Shown piece by piece: positions 18,939 through 27,302 of a DNA stretch of 64,000 bases (positions within the stretch are counted from its first letter, which is position 1; each line of letters starts with the position of its first letter). The stretch is taken from assembly GCF_014764705.1 (NCBI RefSeq), contig NZ_JACXXG010000002.1, forward strand, positions 62,001 to 126,000, read 5' to 3'. The stretch is from Stutzerimonas kunmingensis. GTDB taxonomy: Bacteria > Pseudomonadota > Gammaproteobacteria > Pseudomonadales > Pseudomonadaceae. The notes beneath the pieces are model-generated. The model did not search any database. It had not been told where the DNA came from and saw nothing but the letters and a program-made list of their open reading frames with translations. A program made the translations under genes and the position numbers.

Positions 18939-19839
18939 CTGGCTGCTGGATGCGGTCCTCGGCCTGTTGCTGCTCGGTCTGGCCGGTGGCGCGCTGCATG
19001 TGCGCCAGCTGTATGCCGGCGTGTTGCTGTTCATCGCCTTCGGCCTGGTGCTGGCGCTGGTCTGGGCGCGACTGGGCGCGGCCGACCTGGCGCTGGCCGA
19101 GGCCGCCATCGGCGCCGGACTGACCGGTGTGCTGCTGTTCGCCGCGCTGGCGCGCCAGCCACGGGCCGGCAGCGAGCCGCAGCTGTCGCGCCGCCGGCGT
19201 CTGGCCGCGGTGGCGGTGCTGCTGCCGCTCTTGCTGATGGTTTTGCCGCAGCTCGCGCCGCTGGCCGAACTACAACCGAGCGTGCCGACGCAGATCGATG
19301 CCGCGCTGGCGCAGAGCGGCGTCGAGCATCCGGTCACGGCGGTGCTGCTCAATTTCCGCGCCTGGGACACCTTGCTCGAGCTGGCCGTCCTGCTCCTGGC
19401 CCTGCTCGGTGCTCGGCAGCTCGGATCGCTGCAGCCGCAGCTGAGCGAGCCCTGGCCTATGCTGCGCGCCTGGGGCCGAACCCTCGCGCCGCTGCTGGTG
19501 CTGGCCGGCGGCTATGTGCTCTGGCGTGGTGCCGCCTCGCCCGGCGGTGCCTTCCAGGCCGGCGCGCTGCTGGCCTCCGGCATCGTCCTGCTGCGTCTGG
19601 CCGGTGCGTTGCCGGCGTTGCGCTGGGGCTTCTGGCCGCTGCGTCTGCTGGTGCTGGTCGGCCTGCTGTTGTTCGTCGCGGTGGCGGCAGCCTGCGCCTG
19701 GTTTGGCGATGGCTGGCTGCAGTACCCGACCGGCTGGGCCAAGCCGCTGATCGTCGTCATCGAGGCCGCGGCGACGCTGTCCATCGCCGCGAGCCTGAGC
19801 CTGCTGGTGATCGGCGACGACCCGGAGCCGCAGTCATGA
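18931..19839 (+). CDS. fused DUF4040 (MrpA-tail) and MnhB subunit of the Mrp antiporter
   Basis: 302-aa membrane protein joining two modules that are usually separate. Residues about 5-75 are the DUF4040/MbhD-like part normally found in the C-terminal region of MrpA (RQLYAGVLLFIAFGLVLAL, LAEAAIGAGLTGVLLFAAL). Residues about 135-300 are the MnhB domain with GGYVLWRGAASPGGAFQAGA, a variant of the usual GGGFQGG motif. Eight or more hydrophobic segments. Overlaps its neighbours by 8 and 4 bp. With it, the complex has the B function and the tail of A, while the antiporter-like head of A must come from one of the three downstream subunits. Confidence 0.8.
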   Translation: MTDWLLDAVLGLLLLGLAGGALHVRQLYAGVLLFIAFGLVLALVWARLGAADLALAEAAIGAGLTGVLLFAALARQPRAGSEPQLSRRRRLAAVAVLLPLLLMVLPQLAPLAELQPSVPTQIDAALAQSGVEHPVTAVLLNFRAWDTLLELAVLLLALLGARQLGSLQPQLSEPWPMLRAWGRTLAPLLVLAGGYVLWRGAASPGGAFQAGALLASGIVLLRLAGALPALRWGFWPLRLLVLVGLLLFVAVAAACAWFGDGWLQYPTGWAKPLIVVIEAAATLSIAASLSLLVIGDDPEPQS

Positions 19840-20117
19840 GCGTCACGCTGTTCTGGATCGCCGTCGGCTTCGCCCTCTGGCTGCTCGGCCTGCACGGGTT
19901 GCTCACATTGCGCCATGCGCTGCGGCGGATCATCGCCATCAATCTGATGGGCAGCGGCGTGTTTCTGGTGATGATCGCCCTGGCGGCGCGTCACGCCCCG
20001 AGCGATCCGCTGCTGGTGGCGCTGGTGGTCACCGGGCTGGTGGTGGCGGTGAGTGCGACCGCCCTGGCGTTGCGCCTGAGCAGTGCGCTGGCCACCTCGA
20101 AGGGGCAAGAGCGATGA
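19836..20117 (+). CDS. mnhC: Mrp-type antiporter subunit C (NuoK-like)
   Basis: 93-aa protein with three membrane helices, homologous to NuoK of complex I and MnhC. The central part reads RRIIAINLMGSGVFLVMIALAAR, with the typical NLMxxGV pattern, and the last helix VVTGLVVAVSATALALRL resembles the family's VLTAIVI-type helix. It overlaps the flanking genes by 4 bp each (ATGA). A structural, possibly proton-path, subunit. Confidence 0.85.
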   Translation: MSVTLFWIAVGFALWLLGLHGLLTLRHALRRIIAINLMGSGVFLVMIALAARHAPSDPLLVALVVTGLVVAVSATALALRLSSALATSKGQER

Positions 20118-21538
20118 ACGCCGCCCTGGTCAGCCTGCTGCTGCCGCTGGCCGGTGCCTTGCTGCTGATCCTGCTGCGCCCGGCGCGCAGCGGCCGCTGG
20201 GTGATCGCGCTTAGCCTGGGCGCGCTCCTGGCGGCGATCATGGCGCTGCAGGTGGTGCTCGATCATGGCGAGCGAAGCCTGCTGGTCGGTGGCTGGGAGG
20301 CGGGGCTGGCGATCCGTTTCCGCCTGACTCCGCTGGCCGCGCTGCTGCTGGTGTTCACTGCCGGATTGCACCTGCTGGTGGCGCTGTATGCAGCGCGCAT
20401 CGCCCATGCCGCCGGGAATCAGGATTACTGGCCATTGTCCTGCCTGTTGCACGCGGCACTGGCCGCGCTGTGGCTGTCGGCGGACCTGTTCAACCTCTAC
20501 GTGACGCTGGAGTTGCTCAGCCTGGTCGCGGTGGCGCTGGTGTCGCTGGCGGGGCGCAAGGCCTGGAAGCCGGCGCTGAACTACCTGCTGCTGTCGCTGG
20601 CCGGCTCGCTGGCCTATTTGCTCGGTGTGGCACTGATCTACGGACGCTACGGCGTGCTCGATCTGGCCATGCTGGCGCAACTGACCGCAGCCGATGGCGT
20701 GACCCATCTGGCGCTGCTGCTGATGAGCCTCGGGCTGATGCTCAAGGCCGCGCTGTGGCCGCTGCACCTGTGGTTGCCGCCGGCCCACGCCGCGGCGCCG
20801 ACCGCGGTCAGCGCGCTGCTCTCGGCGCTGGTGGTCAAGGGGCCGCTGTACATCCTCTGGCTGATCTGGAGCGAGATCGCCCCGGCTGAATTCGGCCGCG
20901 ACGCCGGCCTGCTGTTCGGCGCCGCCGGTGTGCTGGCGCTGATCGCTGGCGGCTGGTCGGCACTGCGTGCGCCGCGGTTGAAGACCCTGGTGGCTTACTC
21001 GACGGTCGCCCAGCTGGGCTACGCGCTGCTGGCGCTGGGGCTGCTACTGCATCTGGACGAACCGCGCCTGCATGCGGCCCTGTGGCTGTTCGTGTTGGCT
21101 CACGGGCTGGCCAAGGTTTCGATGTTCCTCGCGGCCGGCGAGTTGCAGAGCATCCTCGGCAGCAAGCGGGTGTCGGGCATGAAAGGCGCCAGCCAGAACG
21201 TGCCGATCGCCCTGGCGGCGTTCGCCGTGGCCGGCGGCAGCCTGATCGGTCTGCCACCCAGTGGCGGGTTCCTGGCCAAGTGGCTGTTGTTGCAGCCGCT
21301 GTTCGAACGGCCGCAGCACTGGCCATGGGCGCTGGGCGTACTGCTCGGCACGCTGATGTCGGCGGCCTACGTGTTCCGCGTCGTCGCCCACGGCTTCGAC
21401 CGCGCCCGGCCGAATCCGCCGAGCATTCATGCCGACCGCCTGGCGCAGTGGCTGGCGTTGCTGCCGGCGCTGCTGGTCTGGGGCCTGGCGCTGATCAGCG
21501 AGCCGCTGCTGCTCTGGCTGGGAGGGCTCGGGCGATGA
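20114..21538 (+). CDS. mnhD: Mrp-type antiporter-like subunit (first of three, MnhD-like)
   Basis: 474-aa, about 14-helix membrane protein of the proton-translocating ND2/ND4/ND5 superfamily. The conserved charges for proton transfer are present: TM5 glutamate Glu133 (LYVTLELLSL), TM7 lysine Lys211 (GLMLKAALWPLH) and TM8 lysine Lys242 (ALVVKGPLY). The LPPAHAAAPTAVSALLS block is typical. It shares ATGA with the genes on both sides. Likely one of the ion/proton channels of the complex. Confidence 0.9.
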   Translation: MNAALVSLLLPLAGALLLILLRPARSGRWVIALSLGALLAAIMALQVVLDHGERSLLVGGWEAGLAIRFRLTPLAALLLVFTAGLHLLVALYAARIAHAAGNQDYWPLSCLLHAALAALWLSADLFNLYVTLELLSLVAVALVSLAGRKAWKPALNYLLLSLAGSLAYLLGVALIYGRYGVLDLAMLAQLTAADGVTHLALLLMSLGLMLKAALWPLHLWLPPAHAAAPTAVSALLSALVVKGPLYILWLIWSEIAPAEFGRDAGLLFGAAGVLALIAGGWSALRAPRLKTLVAYSTVAQLGYALLALGLLLHLDEPRLHAALWLFVLAHGLAKVSMFLAAGELQSILGSKRVSGMKGASQNVPIALAAFAVAGGSLIGLPPSGGFLAKWLLLQPLFERPQHWPWALGVLLGTLMSAAYVFRVVAHGFDRARPNPPSIHADRLAQWLALLPALLVWGLALISEPLLLWLGGLGR

Positions 21539-23031
21539 GCTGGCATGCGTTTCTGCCACTGGGCATCGTGCTCAGCTCGCTGCTGCCGGGCCTGGTGATC
21601 TTCGGCCTGCGCGAGGACCGGCAGCGCCTGCGCGTGACCCTCAACCTGCTCGGCGTGACGCTCAAGCTGGTGCTGGTCGGCAGCATGCTCTATGGCGTCA
21701 GCCAGGGCAGCGAGTACCGTTTCAGCGTGCCGCTGTTGCCGGGCGTGCCGTTGGTACTGCAAGCCGATGCGCTGGCCCTGCTGTTCGTCGCGCTGTCGTC
21801 GCTGCTGTGGGCGGTGACGACGATCTATGCCATCGGCTACCTGGAAAACTCGCCGCTGCGCTCGCGCTTCTTCGGCTACTTCAGCCTCTGCGTCAGCGCC
21901 ACGGTGGGCCTGGCGCTGGCGGGCAATCTGGTCAGCTTCCTGCTGTTCTACGAACTGTTGACCCTGGCCACCTTTCCGTTGGTGGTGCATCGCGGCACGC
22001 CGGAGTCGCTCGCCGCGGGGCGCGTCTATCTGGCCTACACCGTCGGTGGAGGGTCGCTGGTGCTGATGGGCGTGGCCTTGCTGCACAGCCTGGCCGGCAC
22101 GCCGGATTTCCAGGCGGCCGGCTATCTGCTGGAGCAGGTCGATGAACATGACATGGCGCTGCGGGTGGCCTTTGCACTGCTGATCCTCGGCCTTGGCGTG
22201 AAGGCCGCGCTGATCCCGCTGCATGGCTGGCTGCCCCAGGCGATGGTCGCCCCGGCACCAGTCAGTGCGCTGCTGCACGCGGTGGCGGTAGTGAAGGCCG
22301 GGGCCTTCGGCATCGTGCGGGTGGTCTACGACGTCTTCGGCGCCGAGGCGCTGACGCAACTGGATCTCACCACGCCGCTGCTCTGGTTGGCGGCGGCGAC
22401 CATCCTCTACGGCTCGCTGCGCGCCTTGCAGCAGCAGGAGCTGAAGAAGCGCTTGGCCTACTCGACCATCAGCCAGGTGTCCTACGTGACGCTTGGCGTC
22501 GCGCTGCTCGGGCCGGTCGCGGCGGTGGGCGGCCTGGTGCATCTGGTCCATCAGGGGCTGATGAAGGTCACGCTGTTCTATTGCGCGGGCAATTTCGCCG
22601 AGACCTTGGGCATTCACCGCATCCGCGAGATGGACGGCGTCGGCCGGCGCATGCCCTGGACCATGACGGCGTTTTCCATCGGGGCGCTGGGCATGATCGG
22701 CATTCCGCCGATTGCCGGCTTCATCAGCAAATGGACGCTCGGCCTCGGCGCTCTGGAGGTCGGTCAGGACTGGGTGCTGCTGGTGCTGCTCGGTTCGGCG
22801 TTGCTGAACGCCGCCTACTTCCTGCCGCTGCTGTGGCGGGGCTGGTTCGCTGAGCCGGCGGACTGGCACGAGAACCGCTGGGCCGATGAGCGTTTCGAAA
22901 CCCATTGGATGCTGTTGCTGCCGCCGCTGATCACGGCGCTGCTGTCGCTGCTGGTCGGCCTGCTGGCGGCCACCGCGCTCAGCCCGCTGGGCTGGAGCCA
23001 ATTGATCGTCGAGCGGGAGTTCGCCATATGA
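21535..23031 (+). CDS. Mrp-type antiporter-like subunit (second of three, ND5/MnhA-head-like)
   Basis: 498-aa multi-helix membrane protein of the same superfamily. Key charges are present: Glu140 (FLLFYELLTL), Lys223 (GVKAALIPLHGWLP) and Lys254 (AVVKAGAFG). The early TIYAIGYLENS and the RVYLAYTVGGGSLVL region resemble ND5/MrpA-head or MbhH-like proteins. The true start is the ATG at 21535, overlapping the previous stop (ATGA); the reading frame is open further upstream but that part runs inside the preceding gene. Likely the second channel of the complex. Confidence 0.88.
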   Translation: MSWHAFLPLGIVLSSLLPGLVIFGLREDRQRLRVTLNLLGVTLKLVLVGSMLYGVSQGSEYRFSVPLLPGVPLVLQADALALLFVALSSLLWAVTTIYAIGYLENSPLRSRFFGYFSLCVSATVGLALAGNLVSFLLFYELLTLATFPLVVHRGTPESLAAGRVYLAYTVGGGSLVLMGVALLHSLAGTPDFQAAGYLLEQVDEHDMALRVAFALLILGLGVKAALIPLHGWLPQAMVAPAPVSALLHAVAVVKAGAFGIVRVVYDVFGAEALTQLDLTTPLLWLAAATILYGSLRALQQQELKKRLAYSTISQVSYVTLGVALLGPVAAVGGLVHLVHQGLMKVTLFYCAGNFAETLGIHRIREMDGVGRRMPWTMTAFSIGALGMIGIPPIAGFISKWTLGLGALEVGQDWVLLVLLGSALLNAAYFLPLLWRGWFAEPADWHENRWADERFETHWMLLLPPLITALLSLLVGLLAATALSPLGWSQLIVEREFAI

Positions 23032-24677
23032 ACGCCTGGCTCTGGTTGCTGGTGCCTTTCGCACCGTTGCTCGGCGGCGTCCTGCTGTTGTGGCTGCGCG
23101 AACGCAGCCTGCCGTGGCTGTGGCTAGCCTGTGCGCCGGCGTTGCTGGCAGCGCTGCAACCGCCGCCAGCGTTGGAGTTGCCGTGGCTCTGGGAGGGTGT
23201 GCGCTGGGGCGCCAGCGATACGCTGACCCGCACCTGGCTGGGCTTTACTGCCGTGCTCTGGAGTTGCGCGGCGACCTTTGCCAACAGCAGCCTGGCCACC
23301 GATCGGAAGCGGCTGCGCTTCTGGGCGTTCTGGCAACTGGCGCTGGCCGGCAATCTGCTGCTGATCATCGCCACCGACGCATTGAGCTTCTACCTTGGCT
23401 TCAGCGCCATGAGCCTCGCGGCCTATGGGTTGATCGTGCAGCGCGGTGGACCGGGCCCGCGGCGTGCCGGACGCCTCTATCTGCAACTGGCGATCTGCGG
23501 CGAGATGCTGCTGCTCGCCGGGCTGTTGCTGCGCAGTCACAGCACCGAACAGGCCTTCGACTTCGCCACCTGGCAGGCGCAGCCGATCGACCACCTGACC
23601 TTGGCCCTGCTGGTGCTCGGGCTCGGCCTGAAGGCTGGGTTCTGGCCGCTGCACGTCTGGCTGCCGCTGGCCCATCCGCAGGCCCCGGCACCCGCCAGCG
23701 CGATCCTCTCCGGGGCGATGCTCAAGGCCGGCATTCTCGGCATCTGGCGCTGCCTGCCGGAGAGCGATCCGACGCTGGCGGCCTGGAGCACGCCGCTGCT
23801 GATCGCCGGCCTGTTCGGCGCGCTCTATGCGGCTGCGCTGGGGCTATGCGCGGCCAAGTCCAAGGCAGTGCTGGCCTGGTCCTCGGTGAGCCAGATGGGC
23901 TGGATGCTGATGATCCTGGCGCTGGCCTGGAGCCTGGAGGCGCCCTCTGCGGCGCTGCTGACGGTGCTGGTGCTGTTCGGCGTGCATCACGGGCTGGCCA
24001 AGGGCGCGCTGTTCCTCGCCGCCGGGATGGTCCACGAAGGGCGGCTGTCGCGTCTGGGCTGGGTGCTGCTGATGCTGCCGGCGCTGGCGATCATGGGCGC
24101 GCCGTTCACCAGCGGCGCGGCAGTGAAGTACCTGCTGAAGGAGGCTTGGCATGAAAGCGCCTTCGTCGCCTGGTTGCCCTGGCTGACCCTGGCCAGCATC
24201 GCCACCGCGTTGCTGCTCTGGCGCGCGCTCTGGCTGATGTGGCGCGATCAGCAGCACGTCCGCGCCCGCGCGCCACTCGGCCAGTGGTTGCCGTGGGCGC
24301 TGCTCAGCATCGCGTCGCTATCCGTGCCCTGGTTCTGGCCGACCATACGCGAAGCGCTGCTGGCTGGGGTGTATCCCGCGGGCCTGTGGGCGGCACTCTG
24401 GCCGCTGCTGGCAGCTCTGGGTCTGACGCTGCTGGCGCTGCGCCGTGGCTGGAGGGTGCCGTCGCGGCTGGCGCAGTTGCCCAATCCGGCAATGTGGGCG
24501 TCGCTGTACCTCACCCGCCTGCTGCGCCAGCCGCCACTGCCCGTACCCGGAATGCAGCTCGAGCGGAACCGCTGGCGGGCGCGCGAACGGCGCTGGAATC
24601 GGCAGTGGGAACGCGGCGCCCTGACCCTAAGCGCCTGGCTGCTGGTGGCGCTGTTGTGGCTGGGCTGGCTGTGGTGA
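23028..24677 (+). CDS. Mrp-type antiporter-like subunit (third of three) lacking the TM5 glutamate
   Basis: 549-aa membrane protein of the ND2/ND4/ND5 superfamily, starting at the ATG at 23028 that overlaps the preceding stop by 4 bp. The two lysines are kept (Lys202 in LGLKAGFWPLH and Lys233 in MLKAGILG) but the TM5 position that is Glu133 and Glu140 in the two sister subunits is Ser126 here (FYLGFSAMSL). The C-terminus carries extra arginine-rich sequence and a final hydrophobic helix. I infer that it is a structural or altered channel subunit. It ends the operon, 10 bp before a convergent gene. Confidence 0.82.
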   Translation: MNAWLWLLVPFAPLLGGVLLLWLRERSLPWLWLACAPALLAALQPPPALELPWLWEGVRWGASDTLTRTWLGFTAVLWSCAATFANSSLATDRKRLRFWAFWQLALAGNLLLIIATDALSFYLGFSAMSLAAYGLIVQRGGPGPRRAGRLYLQLAICGEMLLLAGLLLRSHSTEQAFDFATWQAQPIDHLTLALLVLGLGLKAGFWPLHVWLPLAHPQAPAPASAILSGAMLKAGILGIWRCLPESDPTLAAWSTPLLIAGLFGALYAAALGLCAAKSKAVLAWSSVSQMGWMLMILALAWSLEAPSAALLTVLVLFGVHHGLAKGALFLAAGMVHEGRLSRLGWVLLMLPALAIMGAPFTSGAAVKYLLKEAWHESAFVAWLPWLTLASIATALLLWRALWLMWRDQQHVRARAPLGQWLPWALLSIASLSVPWFWPTIREALLAGVYPAGLWAALWPLLAALGLTLLALRRGWRVPSRLAQLPNPAMWASLYLTRLLRQPPLPVPGMQLERNRWRARERRWNRQWERGALTLSAWLLVALLWLGWLW

Positions 24678-24686
24678 GCGATCGGA

Positions 24687-25130
24687 TCAGGGCAGGGCTT
24701 TCTCGGCGTAGGGCCGGGTATCCAGGCCCAGCTGGGCGCGAAAGCTTTCCATGTCGAACATCGTGCAGATCTCCTGCACCTGCTGCGTCGGGGTGATGCT
24801 CCAGAAGGCCATGGCGGAAATGCTGAGCACCTTGTCGCTAGGCGGATAGCCGAACGCCGGCTGCTCGATGGTGCCGATCAGCGTGCTCCAGGTGACCACC
24901 CGGTTGCCTTCGGCGATGCACTCCTCGACCACCACTTCCAGTTCCGGCATGGCGTGGCGGATCTGCCGGACCATGTCGAGAAACTCGGCGCTGGCGAGCG
25001 GCCGGCCGATGAAGGAGCTCTTGTAGAGAAAATCCTTGCTGTGCAGGTGCTCGGCCAGCGCCAGGCGCCCGCGGTTCCAGGTCAGGTCGATGTGCTGACG
25101 GACGAGTTTCTTGCGGTCATCCAGTGACAT
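24687..25130 (-). CDS. SnoaL-like / NTF2-fold ester cyclase family protein
   Basis: 147-aa cytoplasmic protein of the SnoaL-like polyketide cyclase (NTF2 fold) family, with the typical opening DRKKLVRQHIDLTWNRG, a MVRQIRHAMPELEVVVEECIAEGNRVV stretch around residues 53-78 and a final aromatic-rich AMAFWSI region. Family members include enzymes and ligand-binding proteins; no substrate can be assigned. It lies convergent to the Mrp operon and 151 bp downstream of the curli cluster on the same strand, with no obvious link to either. Confidence 0.8.
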   Translation of the reverse strand: MSLDDRKKLVRQHIDLTWNRGRLALAEHLHSKDFLYKSSFIGRPLASAEFLDMVRQIRHAMPELEVVVEECIAEGNRVVTWSTLIGTIEQPAFGYPPSDKVLSISAMAFWSITPTQQVQEICTMFDMESFRAQLGLDTRPYAEKALP

Positions 25131-25281
25131 GCGCCCTCCAATGGGCTGCAGATAGCTCGGCAGCGAACTCTAGCAGCGGCCAGGGCCGTGCGGGAGTGCC
25201 GTTCGGTCAGTCGGCCTGAACCCCAGCTGAACCTGCGCTGAACGAGCGCCACCTGGTGCGCCGTCGGTCCGCTTTCGGCCT

Positions 25282-25677
25282 TCACGCGATCTGTTCCGGC
25301 TCGCTTTCGTCGCCCACATCGGCGTCGTCGTCCGGGTAGCTGCGCAGGATCGGCGGCTGCTCGGCATCGTCGATCCACCACTGCAGCTCGGCCTCGACAC
25401 GGGTGTCGTCAGCGATGCCGAGGCGGTTGTTCAGCGGGCATTGCTGCGTCGGGGTGGCGATCAGCGTGCCGCTCTGCGCGGTCTGGGCATTGCCGGCCCT
25501 GCCACTGGAGCGCACCTTCAGACGAAAACGGACCTGCTGCCCGCTGCCCTTGAAGCACAGGGCGAGCGAAAGCCGGCTTTGCTCGGCCGGTTGCAGCTCG
25601 AAACTGACGGCTACCGGTGCATCGGCAGGGGCGGGGGTGGCTGCGAGCAGCCAGGTGGTGAGGGTCATGGTCAGCAT
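25282..25677 (-). CDS. csgH: curli-type chaperone, CsgC/CsgH-like
   Basis: 131-aa exported protein whose short hydrophobic start (MTLTTWLLAATPAPADA) looks like a signal peptide. The mature part is predicted beta-rich with two cysteines (LALCFKG, TQQCPLN), like the small periplasmic CsgC/CsgH chaperones that stop curli subunits from forming amyloid inside the cell. The name is mainly supported by position: it is the last gene after the two curlin genes, as CsgC is in curli operons. The acidic tail DDDADVGDESEPE is unusual. The start is the ATG at 25677 or 25668. Confidence 0.6.
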   Translation of the reverse strand: MLTMTLTTWLLAATPAPADAPVAVSFELQPAEQSRLSLALCFKGSGQQVRFRLKVRSSGRAGNAQTAQSGTLIATPTQQCPLNNRLGIADDTRVEAELQWWIDDAEQPPILRSYPDDDADVGDESEPEQIA

Positions 25678-25724
25678 CCGTTCTGTTTCCGTTGAAGCCG
25701 GTCCGTGGCTGGAGGGTGGTTGCG

Positions 25725-26606
25725 CTACTGCTGGACTATGGTGGCGCTGTTGCCGGTGCCGCTCTGGTGGATCGTCGCGACGCCGGGCAGGCGGGTGAAG
25801 TCATTGGCCGGCAGGCTCTGGCGGATCATCGCCTCGTTGGCGCTGCCCAGTTGGGTGATGGTGGCCTGATGACCGTAGTTGCCCTGTTCGATGCTCGCCA
25901 GGTTGTCGTTGCCGTTCTGGATCACCGTGGCCTGGTTGGACATGAAGCTCTGGGCGATGTCGACGCTGTTACCGCTGCCGGTCGACGAGCCACTGATGCG
26001 GCCGCCGAAGCCGTTCTGGTCGACCGTCAGCCGGTTGCTGTCGCCGCTCTGGGTGAAGTCGAGTTCGTTGTGGTAGTCGTTCTGCTGAATCTCGGCGATG
26101 TTGTAGGTGCCGGCCTGGGCGATGTTCATGCGATTGCCGTCGCCCTGGTAGATGTCGGCCAGGTTGCCTAGGCCGTCCTGGGACACGATCATCCGCGACC
26201 CTTCGAAGTAGCCCTGCTGGTCGAAGGTCAGCACGTTGTCGTCGCCGCGCTGCTCGATCTGTGCGGTGACGAAGGCGGTCTGGCTGCCGGTGATCTGGTT
26301 GCCGTTGCCGATGCTGCTGGCATCGACCGTGCTGGTACGTCCGGTCTGTTCGATGGTGGCGACGTTGGCGTTACCGATCTGCTGCAGGTTGGCGACCTTG
26401 AAGTAGGCCTCGCCGATCTGCATAATGCTGGCGGTGTTGAGGTTGCCGATCTGGCTGACATCCATGGTGCTGGACTCGACCAGGCCGGTCTGTTGCAGCT
26501 CGGCGACGTTGTTCGTGCCGACCTGCTCCAGTTCGATGCTGTTCTGCGCCACGGCCTGAGTGGCGGCGAGGGTGAGCAGGGTGGCAATTGCCGTAGGCTT
26601 GAACAT
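25725..26606 (-). CDS. csgA: curlin repeat protein, CsgA-like major fibre subunit
   Basis: 293-aa secreted amyloid subunit. A 21-residue signal peptide (ends AVAQ) is followed by about ten or eleven curlin-type repeats with the pattern Q-x-G-x-x-N and a hydrophobic pair every ~22 residues, e.g. LEQVGTNNVAELQQTG, VSQIGNLNTASIMQIG, LQQIGNANVATIEQTG and the last HQSGTGNSATIVQQ. E. coli CsgA has five repeats in 151 residues, so this is about twice as long. AGGAG lies 6 nt before the ATG at 26606. It follows the CsgB-like gene by 15 bp, so they are co-transcribed. Confidence 0.9.
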   Translation of the reverse strand: MFKPTAIATLLTLAATQAVAQNSIELEQVGTNNVAELQQTGLVESSTMDVSQIGNLNTASIMQIGEAYFKVANLQQIGNANVATIEQTGRTSTVDASSIGNGNQITGSQTAFVTAQIEQRGDDNVLTFDQQGYFEGSRMIVSQDGLGNLADIYQGDGNRMNIAQAGTYNIAEIQQNDYHNELDFTQSGDSNRLTVDQNGFGGRISGSSTGSGNSVDIAQSFMSNQATVIQNGNDNLASIEQGNYGHQATITQLGSANEAMIRQSLPANDFTRLPGVATIHQSGTGNSATIVQQ

Positions 26607-26621
26607 GAACTCTCCTGATCG

Positions 26622-27104
26622 CTAGCGACCCTGCACGATATTGATCTGCTGGCCGACGCCGTATTGCGTCACCGCGCTGCGCAGGCCCTGGCCGGTCTGC
26701 TCGATGCGCGCATCGTTATAGGCACCGTACTGGCTAATGCTGGCCTGGTTGTCGCTGCCGGTCTGGCGGATTTCGGCGTAGTTGCCCTGGCCGACCTGCT
26801 CGATGACCGCCATCAGGTTATCGCCGTGCTGCAGGATAAAGGCTTCCTGATCGCCGCCCTGCTGCAGCATCTGCGCGCTCAACGCCTGGCCGTTCTGAGT
26901 CAGCTCGGCGAGATTGCCCTGGCCCAGCTGCTGGATGTAGGCGGCCTTGGCGTCGGTCAGCTGAACCGCAAGCTGGGTGGCGGTGGTGCCAAGGGGTGAA
27001 AGATCGCCGTTGTCCATCAGGTCGGCGGCCATCAGCGGCGCGCAGGCCAGGCAGGCAACCAGGGCAGACAGTGATGTGGCGCGGGGCAGGGCGTAACGGG
27101 CCAT
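26622..27104 (-). CDS. csgB: curlin repeat protein, CsgB-like nucleator
   Basis: About 160-aa secreted curlin protein. The signal peptide (SLSALVACLACAPLMAA) is followed by a ~45-residue leader and about five repeats, e.g. IQQLGQGNLAELTQNG, IEQVGQGNYAEIRQTG and ISQYGAYNDARIEQTG, ending INIVQGR. Position (first in the curlin operon) and length match CsgB, the cell-anchored nucleator of fibre growth. The start is uncertain: the ATG at 27104 has no clear ribosome-binding site, and upstream in-frame starts exist; the signal peptide makes 27104 the best choice. Confidence 0.85.
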   Translation of the reverse strand: MARYALPRATSLSALVACLACAPLMAADLMDNGDLSPLGTTATQLAVQLTDAKAAYIQQLGQGNLAELTQNGQALSAQMLQQGGDQEAFILQHGDNLMAVIEQVGQGNYAEIRQTGSDNQASISQYGAYNDARIEQTGQGLRSAVTQYGVGQQINIVQGR

Positions 27105-27216
27105 TGGCGTGTACCGGATGACAGTGGTCGCGATTCTTGAACGCGGCGGACACCCTTGAACATCCATCGGATGATGTAAAAGGCGTAGCGCAAGCAATTC
27201 GCTCGGGATTAATGCC

Positions 27217-27247
27217 TGGCACGGCGTGACGCTTTCGCACCGTGCCA
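27217..27247 (-). terminator. hairpin after the csgD-like gene
   Basis: An 8-bp inverted repeat TGGCACGG (27217-27224) / CCGTGCCA (27240-27247), with partial inner pairing, lies 56 nt downstream of the csgD-like stop codon. On the minus strand it is followed by TTAAT. It may end the csgD transcript before the csgB gene, implying that csgD and the curlin genes are separate transcription units. Weak T-run. Confidence 0.4.
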
Positions 27248-27302
27248 GAGCGTCTCGGTGACGTCCCGTTCCGCTAGGCCGCCCGTCGCTGCGGGACGCT
27301 AC

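Noticed and set aside
21427-23064. 545-codon open frame antisense to the Mrp antiporter subunits
   Set aside because: Gln/Arg/Ala-rich translation typical of antisense of membrane-protein genes; all eight Mrp genes on the plus strand are intact and overlapping.
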